Assembly: GCF_900141815.1 (NCBI RefSeq)
Contig: NZ_FQYR01000006.1
Location: 99,288 to 163,287, forward strand
Direction of reading: 5' to 3'
Length of the DNA stretch: 64,000 nt
Source: Rubritalea squalenifaciens DSM 18772
GTDB taxonomy: Bacteria; Verrucomicrobiota; Verrucomicrobiia; Verrucomicrobiales; Akkermansiaceae
A program made the translations under genes and the position numbers. The notes under the pieces were generated by a model that was given only the letters and a program-made list of their open reading frames with translations, made no database searches and was not told where the DNA came from. Position 1 is the first letter of the stretch. Each line of letters begins with the position of its first letter. Below are positions 51,580-59,330 of this stretch, piece by piece.

Positions 51580-52503
51580 TTACTTGGTGGCCTTGAAAAA
51601 TCTCAGTATGGCTTTCAAGAGATCCTTGTGCAGCGGGATCGTGGGATCTGAATAGGATGGTAGCTGCTGCTGGATACTTCCTCCGGATTCTTTGAGCACA
51701 TGGTTCATGCCCTGGATGACCTCAAGGGTTCCTTGTGTCGCAGCTTGATCTAACAGTGTAGATTCTTTGACGGTGATCTGGAGGTCTGTAGTGCCCTGGA
51801 GGATGAGGATGGGAATGTCTAGCTTGGCGATTTCGACTGCGGGGTCGATCTGGAACCAGGAGATGAGATAGGGCTGCACGCTTGGGCGAAGGAAGGCGAC
51901 AAGCTGGAGTGGGTAGTCTTTGGCCTGCTTGCCACTGGCTAGAAGATCGAGCGCCGGAAGTGCCTGTAGGTAGGTTTCCTCCTTGAGCTGTTTTTTTAGC
52001 TGCTCTTTGACGATGTCTACCGCCGGGCGGCCGGCACCAGAGATGGAGATGAGGCGCGCGATGTCTTTCTCCTGCTCGGCTACAAGCAGAGCAATGAGTG
52101 CGCCCTCACTGTGACCAATGAGGGTGAGGTCCGTGTATCCCTGTGAGCGCAGGTAGTGCATCCAGCGCCTGATATCTGCTACGTAGGTATGGATGGTGAG
52201 TTTCTTTTCATCGACTGCGGCGCTCTGGCCGATGCCGCGTTTGTCCACGCGCAGAGTGGCAATGCCGTTTTTAGTCAGTCCCTCGGCCAGCATTTTGAGA
52301 CTGTCGTTTTTACCGGGGAGGGCAAAGGAGTTGCCATCGCGGTCTGTGGGGCCAGAGCCGGAGATGAAAAGAGCTGCGCTTTTGGTGGGAGTCTCTGGGG
52401 TTTCTAGAGTGCCGCTGAGTTTGTCATTGTTCTCACCAATGCTGACTTCCTTGGCCTGTAGTGGCAGAGAGAGCAGCAGGGAAAGGATGAGTGTGCGGAG
52501 CAT
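51580..52503 (-). CDS. Secreted alpha/beta hydrolase
   Basis: This 307-residue exported hydrolase has a signal peptide (MLRTLILSLLLSLPLQAKEV). Core motifs are SGSGPTDRDGN (oxyanion region), the nucleophile elbow GHSEG (about 137-141), acid region ILQGTTDLQI (about 242-251) and the catalytic His near NHVLKE (about 271). The order fits a serine esterase/dienelactone-like fold of the family often annotated as alpha/beta hydrolase, exported in Bacteroidetes and PVC bacteria. The substrate is unknown. It is in an operon with the YcxB-like gene, which begins 6 bases after its stop. Confidence 0.88.
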   Translation of the reverse strand: MLRTLILSLLLSLPLQAKEVSIGENNDKLSGTLETPETPTKSAALFISGSGPTDRDGNSFALPGKNDSLKMLAEGLTKNGIATLRVDKRGIGQSAAVDEKKLTIHTYVADIRRWMHYLRSQGYTDLTLIGHSEGALIALLVAEQEKDIARLISISGAGRPAVDIVKEQLKKQLKEETYLQALPALDLLASGKQAKDYPLQLVAFLRPSVQPYLISWFQIDPAVEIAKLDIPILILQGTTDLQITVKESTLLDQAATQGTLEVIQGMNHVLKESGGSIQQQLPSYSDPTIPLHKDLLKAILRFFKATK

Positions 52504-52550
52504 GGTGGTATCGAGTCGATTGTTCTTCTACTTCTTAGAGCGTGGATGCT

Positions 52551-52850
52551 CTAAATGGAAGTGAACATGTGGGGTAGGGATGGATAATCCACTCCCGTGA
52601 TTTGCTCATCTACCATGAGCAGTGGGTAGTAGATGAGGCTCAGGTAGCCGGCTATTTTCCACTGGGTGCGGTAGCCAGTGTAGTGGCCTTTGCGGAGGGC
52701 TACGGAGGTGTCATGCGTCATGCCAAAGACTCGGTCGTTTGTGCATACTCCGAATTCCTGAACGAGCGTCAAGCGAAGGATCGGGAAACTGCAGAAGTAA
52801 AGGAAGACCAGGGTGAGAAAGGCCTTGCTGGCGGTAGTAGAGGGTTTCAT
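52551..52850 (-). CDS. Small membrane protein, tandem paralog of 52847-53170
   Basis: From ATG 52850 the product is 99 residues. It has an N-terminal hydrophobic segment (about 9-30, AFLTLVFLYFCSFPILRLTL) and a second (about 66-82, WKIAGYLSLIYYPLLMVDEQ). It shares with the adjacent gene the late pattern YYPxxMxxExITG and the same layout. Its ATG overlaps the stop of that gene by four bases. The family is unknown. Confidence 0.72.
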   Translation of the reverse strand: MKPSTTASKAFLTLVFLYFCSFPILRLTLVQEFGVCTNDRVFGMTHDTSVALRKGHYTGYRTQWKIAGYLSLIYYPLLMVDEQITGVDYPSLPHMFTSI

Positions 52851-53170
52851 GGGGGAGGAGTGTAGGTGCCACCATTGCTGACTTTGATAAAGTCGGAGGG
52901 TTTGACAAAGGCGCAGCCGGTGATGGTTTCCTCGATCATGATGAATGGATAGTAGAGGGTGGTCAGGGCGGCTCCTGTGTAGCACTGGATACGGCCTTTG
53001 GCGCTGATCGGCTTACGGGTAACGTCCATGATGCTCTCGGTGGTTCCGAAGACTCTGATGCCGTAAGCGCCCGGAGTGAAAACGGTTCTGATGAGGCAGT
53101 AGACTATCAGGTAGAGAATGCCGAGGATGAGAAAGCTTTTCCCCGGGGTGATGCGTCGGCTCGATGACAT
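52847..53170 (-). CDS. Small membrane protein, tandem paralog of 52551-52850
   Basis: This 107-residue protein has an N-terminal membrane segment (about 12-30, FLILGILYLIVYCLIRTVF) and a second (about 66-82, LTTLYYPFIMIEETITG). It ends in a proline-rich tail. The ATTA..YYP..M..E.ITG region is shared with its neighbour. The downstream copy starts inside its last codons. Function is unknown. Confidence 0.72.
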   Translation of the reverse strand: MSSSRRITPGKSFLILGILYLIVYCLIRTVFTPGAYGIRVFGTTESIMDVTRKPISAKGRIQCYTGAALTTLYYPFIMIEETITGCAFVKPSDFIKVSNGGTYTPPP

Positions 53171-53189
53171 GAAGGGGCGGGTCAGGTGA

Positions 53190-53759
53190 TCAGGGCTTGG
53201 GGATGGTGATCGGAGTGCTACGCAGGGCAGCGTTGTTGGTCGAGTGGAGGTAGCGGTGGCGGTTGTTGACCAGACCCAGGCAGTTGAGGTCTGCGGTGAG
53301 GGTGGCGCCCTCCAGCTCCTCCGGCTTCAGCTTGCGCCACTCGTCTCCAAGGCTGTGGCCGTCGAGGTGCACGAGGGAATCCACGGGGACTTTCCAGGTG
53401 AGAGACTGATTCTTATCGAAAGGGAATCTATCAGGCATAAAGATTCCGGTGAGGAGGTGGGTGATGTAGGGCTTCTGATAGAGCCGGATCTTTTTTCCAT
53501 CCTTGGTGGTGCCGTGGATGCCGCCCAGAAAGATCTCTTTGTTACAGCGGATGTACTGGGTATCGGGAGTGGGGTTCTTCAGGATGATTTTGAAGTGTGC
53601 GTTCTTTCCGCCGTAGTAAATCATGGTTAGGCTGAAATAGTGGGCGTAGATGCCGGGCCGGCCTTCAGGGGCATCCAGGGAGATGGCGGGGCGTTCCTCG
53701 CCGTGGCTCAGGGTGGTTAGAGAGAGCAGGAGGAGAGTAAGGGTACGGAGAAAGTGCAT
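53190..53759 (-). CDS. Secreted protein of unknown function
   Basis: This 189-residue exported protein has a signal peptide (1-20, ending TLSHGE). A beta-sandwich-like core (HYFSLTMIYYGGKNAHFKII, QSLTWKVPVDSLVHLDG) is followed by TADLNCLGLVNNRHRYLHST. No family is recognised. It starts about 20 bases upstream of the small paralogous membrane genes, on the same strand. Confidence 0.7.
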   Translation of the reverse strand: MHFLRTLTLLLLSLTTLSHGEERPAISLDAPEGRPGIYAHYFSLTMIYYGGKNAHFKIILKNPTPDTQYIRCNKEIFLGGIHGTTKDGKKIRLYQKPYITHLLTGIFMPDRFPFDKNQSLTWKVPVDSLVHLDGHSLGDEWRKLKPEELEGATLTADLNCLGLVNNRHRYLHSTNNAALRSTPITIPKP

Positions 53760-53818
53760 ACGACGATGGTGAAGATTGGCGCGAGTATACCAAGTGGGTA
53801 CGGCAAGGCGAGTTTTGA

Positions 53819-53855
53819 TTGCTTGCCCGTGTAGCTGGTTAGTAGGATGCTGAGA
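53819..53855 (+). promoter_or_regulatory. Candidate leaderless promoter
   Basis: TTGCTT (53819-53824), 18 bases, TAGGAT (53843-53848), then ATG at 53856. The 20 bases from 53810 (gagttttgattgcttgcccg) recur exactly at 54245, in front of the next gene. Confidence 0.5.
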
Positions 53856-54233
53856 ATGAAAGTGCCTCGAATCATTCTTCTGTCTGTTCTGTTTGCTTGT
53901 CTGGCTGCTTGTGTTGGTCAGGAAAGATCACTGAAAAATGCTAGGCATGACATGGAGGGGGTAGAGGTGTGTGAGGCCGAACTGGAATTGCTGATTCGAG
54001 AGGCCAAGCGTGCAGTAGATCTAGATGATTTGGTAAATCGTCTGGAGACGAGTGGTAAATTCTATTCTGGCAGTGAAGATAGGAGATTGGGGATAGTGAA
54101 ACGAGTGAATTTCGCTGTTAGAAATAGCGCAGATTCAGATAAGGTGAGAGAGGTTTATCGCCTGATTCATCCGATGCTGGATGGTGAGTATGGATACTTA
54201 CATGAACTGCTAGTTCATCCTCATTCTATCTAG
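53856..54233 (+). CDS. Small lipoprotein, unknown function
   Basis: From ATG 53856 the product is 125 residues: MKVPRIILLSVLFACLAACV, with a lipobox LAAC. The rest is charged and helical (LELLIREAKRAVDLDDLVNR). The ORF also opens at 53847, but that ATG lies inside the -10-like box; the start 7 bases after the box fits leaderless expression better. The sequence is AT-richer than the neighbours. No family is recognised. Confidence 0.7.
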   Translation: MKVPRIILLSVLFACLAACVGQERSLKNARHDMEGVEVCEAELELLIREAKRAVDLDDLVNRLETSGKFYSGSEDRRLGIVKRVNFAVRNSADSDKVREVYRLIHPMLDGEYGYLHELLVHPHSI

Positions 54234-54253
54234 GGTAATATTTGGAGTTTTGA

Positions 54254-54290
54254 TTGCTTGCCCGCATGCCTTGAGCGTAGGATGCAGGCT
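54254..54290 (+). promoter_or_regulatory. Candidate leaderless promoter
   Basis: TTGCTT (54254-54259), 18 bases, TAGGAT (54278-54283), then ATG at 54291, seven bases after the box. It is duplicated from, or shares ancestry with, the promoter at 53819. Confidence 0.5.
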
Positions 54291-55376
54291 ATGATGAAGG
54301 GATTTTCGTGCAAGGGAGGTTTGGCTGCGTTGCTGGCCGGGCTGTGTGTCTTCGGAGCGTGTTCTGAGGGATGGTCCCAGGAGGCCAAGGTGAAAATGCC
54401 GGAGGCGGTGCAGAGTGAGCTGCAGGATTTCATGAAGACGCTGCGTGAGGGTAGTGTGGGCGAGGACGGCAAAGAGATCAGGATGACGCATGAGGAGTAT
54501 GCGAAAGCTCTCATCACTCTGGGCTGGAAGGCAAAACGTGCAGATGAGAGCATGCTAGCGAAGCTGCGCGCGGTGGAGCGCCCTAGTGCCGAGCAGGTGA
54601 TGCTGGAGCTGGCTCTGGAGATGCAGGAGGCGGCTGTGAGGGAGAGAGTGCGGGAGCTGGGCCGCTGGTACGGGTGCTTCGAGTATGAGCTTCCAGAGGC
54701 GGAGTTTAAGGGGAATTTTAAGACTTTGTTAGAAGAGGAGAAAAAGGAGGTCGAGGTACTGCGACGTGAGCTGAAGGCGAAGGCGCGCCACTTCGATGGA
54801 CGCAGGATCGGCGGTGACAAGGTGGTCCCTCTGCGCAAGGAGCATGCGGGGGAGGATAGCCGGGCGGCCTGGATGATCTGGGTGCTGGCCCCGCCAAGCC
54901 GTGAAAAGTTTCTCATGGAGTTCCGGATGGTGGAGGGTCTGAAGCAGTGTGGTGATGAGCGTGTGATCCCGCTGTTAGTGGAAGGGCTCAAGACAGATAT
55001 GCGGCGGATCAAGAATACGGAGAGCAGCCGCCGGGCTGTGGCGCGCAAGTATGAGGCGCTGATCAGCGATTTCCCGGGAGAGAAGGCCCTGGATGCGCTG
55101 CTGGAGTGCAACCGTTTTATGCATCAGGAGGGGCTTAACGGCGAGTGGGGTAAGCTGAGTAACGAGCGTTACTTGGTGACCCTGCTCACATCCCGCCCTC
55201 CACTGATCGACCCCCTGGGCGAGGGCGTGGCCAAAAAGGCCAGCGAGGCAAAGCTGGTCAACGATCACTGGAAAGTCTATCAACCGCTGGTGGAGGAACG
55301 CCTGGAGACAGCCGGACTTCCTGAGGAAGATGCAGCTCTTTTAAAAAAGGCCCAACAAGCCATGCCGGTTGAGTGA
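54291..55376 (+). CDS. Exported helical protein of unknown function
   Basis: From ATG 54291 the product is 361 residues. The start, MMKGFSCKGGLAALLAGLCV, gives a signal peptide ending near GACSEG; the Cys could be lipidated. The rest is charged and helix-rich (HEEYAKALITLGWKAKRADE, CGDERVIPLLVEGLKTDMRR), with a HEAT-like feel in the second half. No family is recognised. It follows 53856-54233 with its own promoter. Confidence 0.72.
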   Translation: MMKGFSCKGGLAALLAGLCVFGACSEGWSQEAKVKMPEAVQSELQDFMKTLREGSVGEDGKEIRMTHEEYAKALITLGWKAKRADESMLAKLRAVERPSAEQVMLELALEMQEAAVRERVRELGRWYGCFEYELPEAEFKGNFKTLLEEEKKEVEVLRRELKAKARHFDGRRIGGDKVVPLRKEHAGEDSRAAWMIWVLAPPSREKFLMEFRMVEGLKQCGDERVIPLLVEGLKTDMRRIKNTESSRRAVARKYEALISDFPGEKALDALLECNRFMHQEGLNGEWGKLSNERYLVTLLTSRPPLIDPLGEGVAKKASEAKLVNDHWKVYQPLVEERLETAGLPEEDAALLKKAQQAMPVE

Positions 55377-55415
55377 GGGGGGCAAGCGCTGGCTGAGTGA
55401 TGGTTTACCTTGGAG

Positions 55416-56432
55416 TTACTCCTCCTCAAATAGACCATCCACTTGATGGTGGGGGATGAGGAGGACTTTGAGTTTGTCGACTGCGGCTGGTTGCAGGCGG
55501 GTGTAGTGGGTTTCTTTGCCGTTGTGGGCGATGCGGGCTTCGCCTTGGCCGAGGGCCAGGGAGATTTCCAGACAGGATTGTGGACTCTGAAGTTGGACGG
55601 CGAATTCCGGGAAATAGTTTTCTTCTCCGAACGTTCCTGGGTGGGGAAGATAGCTGTCTGGGTTTGTCAGGACTTGCACGAGTGTTTGCTGGTCTTGCTC
55701 ATTGAGATCCACATGATGCCTGCGGAAGTAGGTGTGGCCATAGCGCGGCAGGCTAAAGTCTATCGGCGGGTCTATAGTTGCATAGTAGTTCCGAGGGAAG
55801 CCCATGTGGACAGTGATAGTCGTGTGCGAAGGGGATTCTTCTAACAGTCCTGGGAGTTTTATGAAATCACCCGTGTAACGCTTGGGTTCTTCGACTGGTA
55901 TCTTCTCATTGTCATCATCGGATGGCTTGTTCTCTGCGAGGTCTGTAAAAGGGTCGTTACCTGCGGAGAGGCCAATGTATTCGTCAAGTGGTTCGTCAAA
56001 GCGCGAGTGGTAGTATTCGATATCATGGGCGTAGATAGCCGTGTATGGTTTTTCTGATCGGAATAGAGGAAAGGTGCCAACAATGACAGTGGTGGATTCC
56101 GGTGACCAATAAAGATAGGATGGGCTCCACTGTGGACTATCGGGGCTCAGGTAGGCTGGTTCTTTCAGGGACTCGAGGATCCTGCCGGTGGACTTCTCTG
56201 TGAGGGTGAAGCGATTGTAGTGAGTTGTGCTGCCGTCTGAGAGAGTTTCCTCTGTGTAGCAGACGGACAGGTGGTAGCGGCCGTCTGGTGAGTCCTTGCT
56301 GATTGTGGCTGTAGGAATCTCCGCTGGTTGAGTTGGAGTTTCTATCTTGGGTTTCTGAAAGGCTGAGATGGCTAACAGGGTGACCAGAGAACCCAAGGCA
56401 GCTGCTAACAGGTATTTCAAGACGTGGCCCAT
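55416..56432 (-). CDS. Membrane-anchored propeller-like protein, tandem paralog of 56503-57447
   Basis: This 338-residue protein has an N-terminal membrane anchor (VLKYLLAAALGSLVTLLAIS). The body has 'SPDGRYHLSV' and 'LYWSPESTTVIVGTF' type strands, reminiscent of beta-propeller blades, then a C-terminal region with TLVQVLTNPDSYLP and ARIAHNGKETHYTRL. These two C-terminal motifs are nearly identical in the paralog just upstream. Function is unknown. Confidence 0.75.
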   Translation of the reverse strand: MGHVLKYLLAAALGSLVTLLAISAFQKPKIETPTQPAEIPTATISKDSPDGRYHLSVCYTEETLSDGSTTHYNRFTLTEKSTGRILESLKEPAYLSPDSPQWSPSYLYWSPESTTVIVGTFPLFRSEKPYTAIYAHDIEYYHSRFDEPLDEYIGLSAGNDPFTDLAENKPSDDDNEKIPVEEPKRYTGDFIKLPGLLEESPSHTTITVHMGFPRNYYATIDPPIDFSLPRYGHTYFRRHHVDLNEQDQQTLVQVLTNPDSYLPHPGTFGEENYFPEFAVQLQSPQSCLEISLALGQGEARIAHNGKETHYTRLQPAAVDKLKVLLIPHHQVDGLFEEE

Positions 56433-56502
56433 GTATTGGTAATAAGGTGACGATACAGTGTGGTTACTGGGCGGCTATCTCGTACTTACTTGGAGCTAAT
56501 GC

Positions 56503-57447
56503 CTAGTGCTCGAAATCACTGTTTTCCTCGGGGTGTGTGAGTGGGGTGACGAAGATGAAATCCCGGTATTCGTGTAAAACCGTTTTGAACGGGTCCTCGG
56601 ATGGATCCTCTGTGGTGTAATGGAAGTTGAGGTAGTGGGTCTCTTTGCCATTGTGTGAGATGCGTGCGCTGTGATTGCGGTAGCTGAGAGCGATTTCTAC
56701 CTTGCCTAGGCCGCTGCTGAATTGGATGGCGTAATCGGGGCGATAAGGCTTGTGGTGGTTTCTACTCGTTAGGGGGCTGTAGTGGGATGGGTTTGTGAGT
56801 ACTTGGATCAACTCCTTCTCGTGCTCGTCATTGAGCACATGGTCGCCCTGGCGTTTGAAGAGGTATCCGAAGCGGGTGAGCAAGGGGAGGTTGATTTTGT
56901 TAGGGTGGCGATAGTACCCAGTGGGTGGCCCTTCGAAGAGGTAGATTTGCGGATCGGCTTCAATGAGCTTCAGCAGAGCCGGCAGCTCGGCGATGTCGTT
57001 GGCTGGTTTTTCTATGCCGGATGTCTGGTCGTCATGCTGGTCAAAGGGGGAAACATAGGTGCTCAAATGATGGGAGAAGACTTCTACGTCTGCCGTGCCG
57101 AAGACGATGGCAGTGGAGTCCGGAGACCAGAAGATGTGCTCAGGGCCGCGAGGATTGATCGCATCGTTGCCAGCTGGCTGGCGGTGTGAGAGCAGGATCT
57201 GTTCGGTGGACCTATCCTGTACCTTGAGCTCGTAGTAGTAGGATTTTTTTCCGTCTTTGAGGGTTTCTATGTACGTAAAAAATTCAGCACGATACTTCTC
57301 GTCTGGGGATGGTTCGAAACTGCCACCGGTCTTGCTTCCCGGCTGCACCTTCTTGAATGTCTGATATGCTTGGTATCCCGTGATACTGAACGAAGTGGCT
57401 GCAGAGCCTAACACGAAGGCTAGAAGGTACTTGAGAAAGGTGTTCAT
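56503..57447 (-). CDS. Membrane-anchored propeller-like protein, tandem paralog of 55416-56432
   Basis: This 314-residue protein starts MNTFLKYLLAFVLGSAATSF, anchor about 6-24. It shares with its neighbour SPDEKYR near residue 48, HIFWSPDSTAIVFGT, ELIQVLTNPSHY and ARISHNGKETHY. The pair is on the same strand, 70 bases apart, so it likely arose by tandem duplication. Function is unknown. Confidence 0.75.
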   Translation of the reverse strand: MNTFLKYLLAFVLGSAATSFSITGYQAYQTFKKVQPGSKTGGSFEPSPDEKYRAEFFTYIETLKDGKKSYYYELKVQDRSTEQILLSHRQPAGNDAINPRGPEHIFWSPDSTAIVFGTADVEVFSHHLSTYVSPFDQHDDQTSGIEKPANDIAELPALLKLIEADPQIYLFEGPPTGYYRHPNKINLPLLTRFGYLFKRQGDHVLNDEHEKELIQVLTNPSHYSPLTSRNHHKPYRPDYAIQFSSGLGKVEIALSYRNHSARISHNGKETHYLNFHYTTEDPSEDPFKTVLHEYRDFIFVTPLTHPEENSDFEH

Positions 57448-57476
57448 AAGGGATGGTGCGGAGTCGCGGAGAGCCT

Positions 57477-58064
57477 TTATTTAGGGGAGTGGATCTTGGT
57501 GAAGAGCGTTTTGTTCGCCGGAAATTTGAGCGGTAGGAGGTCCACGGTGATGGTGATTTTGTGCCCTTCCGGGGAGGTGAGCTGGTGGGTGGCGGTGGTC
57601 TTCTTGACGATGCCTCGGTTGGCTCCCATGTGAAGGACGTCTCTGGCGTTCAGTTGCTTGGCGTTATTTGCCAAGGGCTGGATGGTGGTGCGATGAGGGA
57701 CCGCCTGGCAGATGATGGGAGCGGAGATGAGTAGCAGGGTAGAGTAATTGATGGGACCGAGCTTCACGGTGATCGTGTCGGACTGGTAGCTCGTTTTGAC
57801 TCCGTCCACCATGTTCACGAATTTGCTCTTCTCGGTGACGGTGTACTTGAAGTACTCCGTGCAGCTGAGGTCAGCCCCGTAGACGATCTGTTCCCCAGGG
57901 AGTTGCTTGCCGTCCACGATGTCTGTGGCGCCCTGGATGGTGATGCGGCCGGTCAGCTGATGCTCGATGGGCTTGCTCTCCTTTTTCACCTCAGCACTGA
58001 GTGGGAGAGTGAGCGTGGCGATGAAGCCGGCTAGGGCGGTGATGATGGAAAACAACTGAAGCAC
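57477..58064 (-). CDS. Secreted protein of unknown function, GTG start
   Basis: This 195-residue exported protein has a signal peptide (LFSIITALAGFIATLTLPLS, cleaved near SAEV). The beta-rich body contains HQLTGRITIQGATDIVDGKQ, LPGEQIVYGADLSCTEY, and the tail HKITITVDLLPLKFPANKTL. The GTG at 58064 is the only start that retains the signal peptide. It lies 30 bases upstream of 56503-57447 on the same strand. No family is recognised. Confidence 0.7.
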   Translation of the reverse strand: MLQLFSIITALAGFIATLTLPLSAEVKKESKPIEHQLTGRITIQGATDIVDGKQLPGEQIVYGADLSCTEYFKYTVTEKSKFVNMVDGVKTSYQSDTITVKLGPINYSTLLLISAPIICQAVPHRTTIQPLANNAKQLNARDVLHMGANRGIVKKTTATHQLTSPEGHKITITVDLLPLKFPANKTLFTKIHSPK

Positions 58065-58174
58065 TAAACCGACCTTAGCCCAGGCCGGGAATTCCTGTCC
58101 ACAGGTATTTTTGAGTGTGCTGGGAGTTACCTAACAGTTAACTATTTCTTGTGCGCGCGCCCACGCGTTTTTTT

Positions 58175-58277
58175 CTATCTCTCTATCTTCATCCGTAGAT
58201 GAAGATGGAGATGTAGAGCATTGCAAATGGTATGCAAACAGGTATGCAAAGTGCATGCAAAACGGATGCATTTGCAT
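58175..58277. promoter_or_regulatory. Long hairpin plus five helically phased TGCAAA sites
   Basis: A hairpin of about 18 bp (one mismatch, CGTA loop) occupies 58175-58216. It is followed by TGCAAA-type words starting at 58222, 58233, 58245, 58256 and 58267, spaced 11, 12, 11 and 11 bases. The last is in the palindrome GGATGCATTTGCATCC (58264-58279 region). This phasing puts all sites on one face of the helix, as in operators or replication iterons. It lies between the divergent GTG-start gene and the small-RNA-like units. Confidence 0.6.
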
Positions 58278-58654
58278 CCCTAGGGCTTAGTGGGTGTCTT
58301 TTCTATCTTGTCTGATTAGAGTGGTTTGAGGATTTAGCGTGCCGAAAGGTGACTAATTCCATTTTTCTAACAGTCGCGACAAAAAATTTACGGTCAGGCG
58401 ATGGCTTTGCCTCGGCGAGTGCTTAGCGAGCGCGAATTCAGGGCCGGAAAAATGCAAAATCATGGAAAACGGATGCCTGTGTATGAGGGTAGGAGAGGAT
58501 GGAAGAGGCTCCAAATGGTCATCATGAATGGCAAAAAATCGGCGGGTCAGAACTGCCGAGATATTCCGAGACGAGGTAATGAGGCAGCTGAGGAAGACAG
58601 AAAAGCGTAAAATAATCTCAGATTTTTTGTCAGATTTGGTGGGGTTTGGGTATT
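58278..58654. other. Intergenic stretch without a convincing gene
   Basis: The stretch contains a further TGCAAAA site at about 58453 and overlapping short open frames (58401-58610 and 58528-58833). The second encodes plausible-looking residues (MAKNRRVRTAEIFRDEVM) but runs through an intrinsic terminator. No signal, motif or family supports either frame. Confidence 0.5.
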
Positions 58655-58795
58655 TACTAGTAACAACAGTTGGTAGCTGTTGTACCGAGTATTGTGTACT
58701 TTCCCATGGTTTGAGTAGACCCGAGGGAGGTACAGGGTATAGAGGTTATGTGTTTAGGGGACCCCTGCTTCGGCGGGGGTTTCTTTTTTTGGGGG
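58655..58795 (+). ncRNA. Candidate small RNA unit 1
   Basis: ACAACAG (58663-58669) and CTGTTGT (58677-58683) make a perfect 7-bp hairpin. A linker of about 75 bases leads to a GC-rich terminator at about 58760-58790 (CCCCTGC / GCGGGGG around a TTCG tetraloop) followed by a long T run. No protein frame ends before it, so the terminator implies a plus-strand untranslated transcript. The 5' end is estimated. Confidence 0.5.
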
Positions 58796-58870
58796 GTGTG
58801 GTGAGAATTTGTGTAATGGATGTTGGGGAATGATCATCTATCATTGTGGAATGTGCATGCATCCACGTGA

Positions 58871-58950
58871 GTAAACAGGGTTATTCAAGCCCTGCGTGTT
58901 ATGAGTATGGGCAGAGGTTCGTGGGAGCGCGGGCCTCTGCCTCTTTGTTT
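58871..58950 (+). ncRNA. Candidate small RNA unit 2
   Basis: CAGGG (58876-58880) pairs with CCCTG (58890-58894). After a roughly 15-base linker (cgtgttatgagtatg) follows the terminator stem GGCAGAGG (58910-58917) / CCTCTGCC (58934-58941) with a tctttgttt tract. Confidence 0.45.
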
Positions 58951-59037
58951 AAAAGAATCATTTTTCGAAACTTTTTTCGTAACGTCTGCTTAGCTTGAGA
59001 CATATACTAGTACAGATTGAGCAGTTGATCTGTGTGA

Positions 59038-59118
59038 GTATGTGAGGAGCACGTATCCTCATGCTTGTGTATTAAGTGTAAGCAGGGGTCTACTGAGGAG
59101 TGGGCTCCTGCTTTGTGT
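59038..59118 (+). ncRNA. Candidate small RNA unit 3
   Basis: TGAGGA (59043-59048) pairs with TCCTCA (59056-59061). A 19-base linker leads to AGCAGG (59081-59086) / CCTGCT (59107-59112). TATACT near 59003 is a -10-like box; the T-tract is weaker here. Confidence 0.4.
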
Positions 59119-59199
59119 CCGGATGTCACGCCGGCCTTGGATTTTTTTCGTCGCGGTTGTCCCAATGAAGCCTGCTGGCGACGTATCGTTGATTGAGTA

Positions 59200-59285
59200 C
59201 TCGGTCCAGGGTGGTGACCCTGGCTGAAGTGTGACAAATGAGTAAAATGGCAGGAGCCCGAATCGCTACGGGCTCCTGCTTTGCT
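59200..59285 (+). ncRNA. Candidate small RNA unit 4
   Basis: CCAGGGT (59206-59212) pairs with ACCCTGG (59217-59223). A 26-base linker leads to the 10-bp terminator stem GCAGGAGCCC (59250-59259) / GGGCTCCTGC (59270-59279). This repeats the gctcctgctttg ending of unit 3. Confidence 0.45.
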
Positions 59286-59330
59286 GTGATGGGGCCTGGT
59301 GGCCGTGTGTGTTTAAATTGGGAAAAAGAT

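Noticed and set aside
58081..58290. Chromosomal replication origin
   Set aside because: Only one weak DnaA-box-like word is present and no dnaA or dnaN gene is nearby; the phased TGCAAA sites are kept as a regulatory candidate instead.
58528..58833. 101-codon frame with a plausible-looking N-terminus
   Set aside because: It runs straight through a strong intrinsic terminator (58760-58795), and the second half has no protein-like character.
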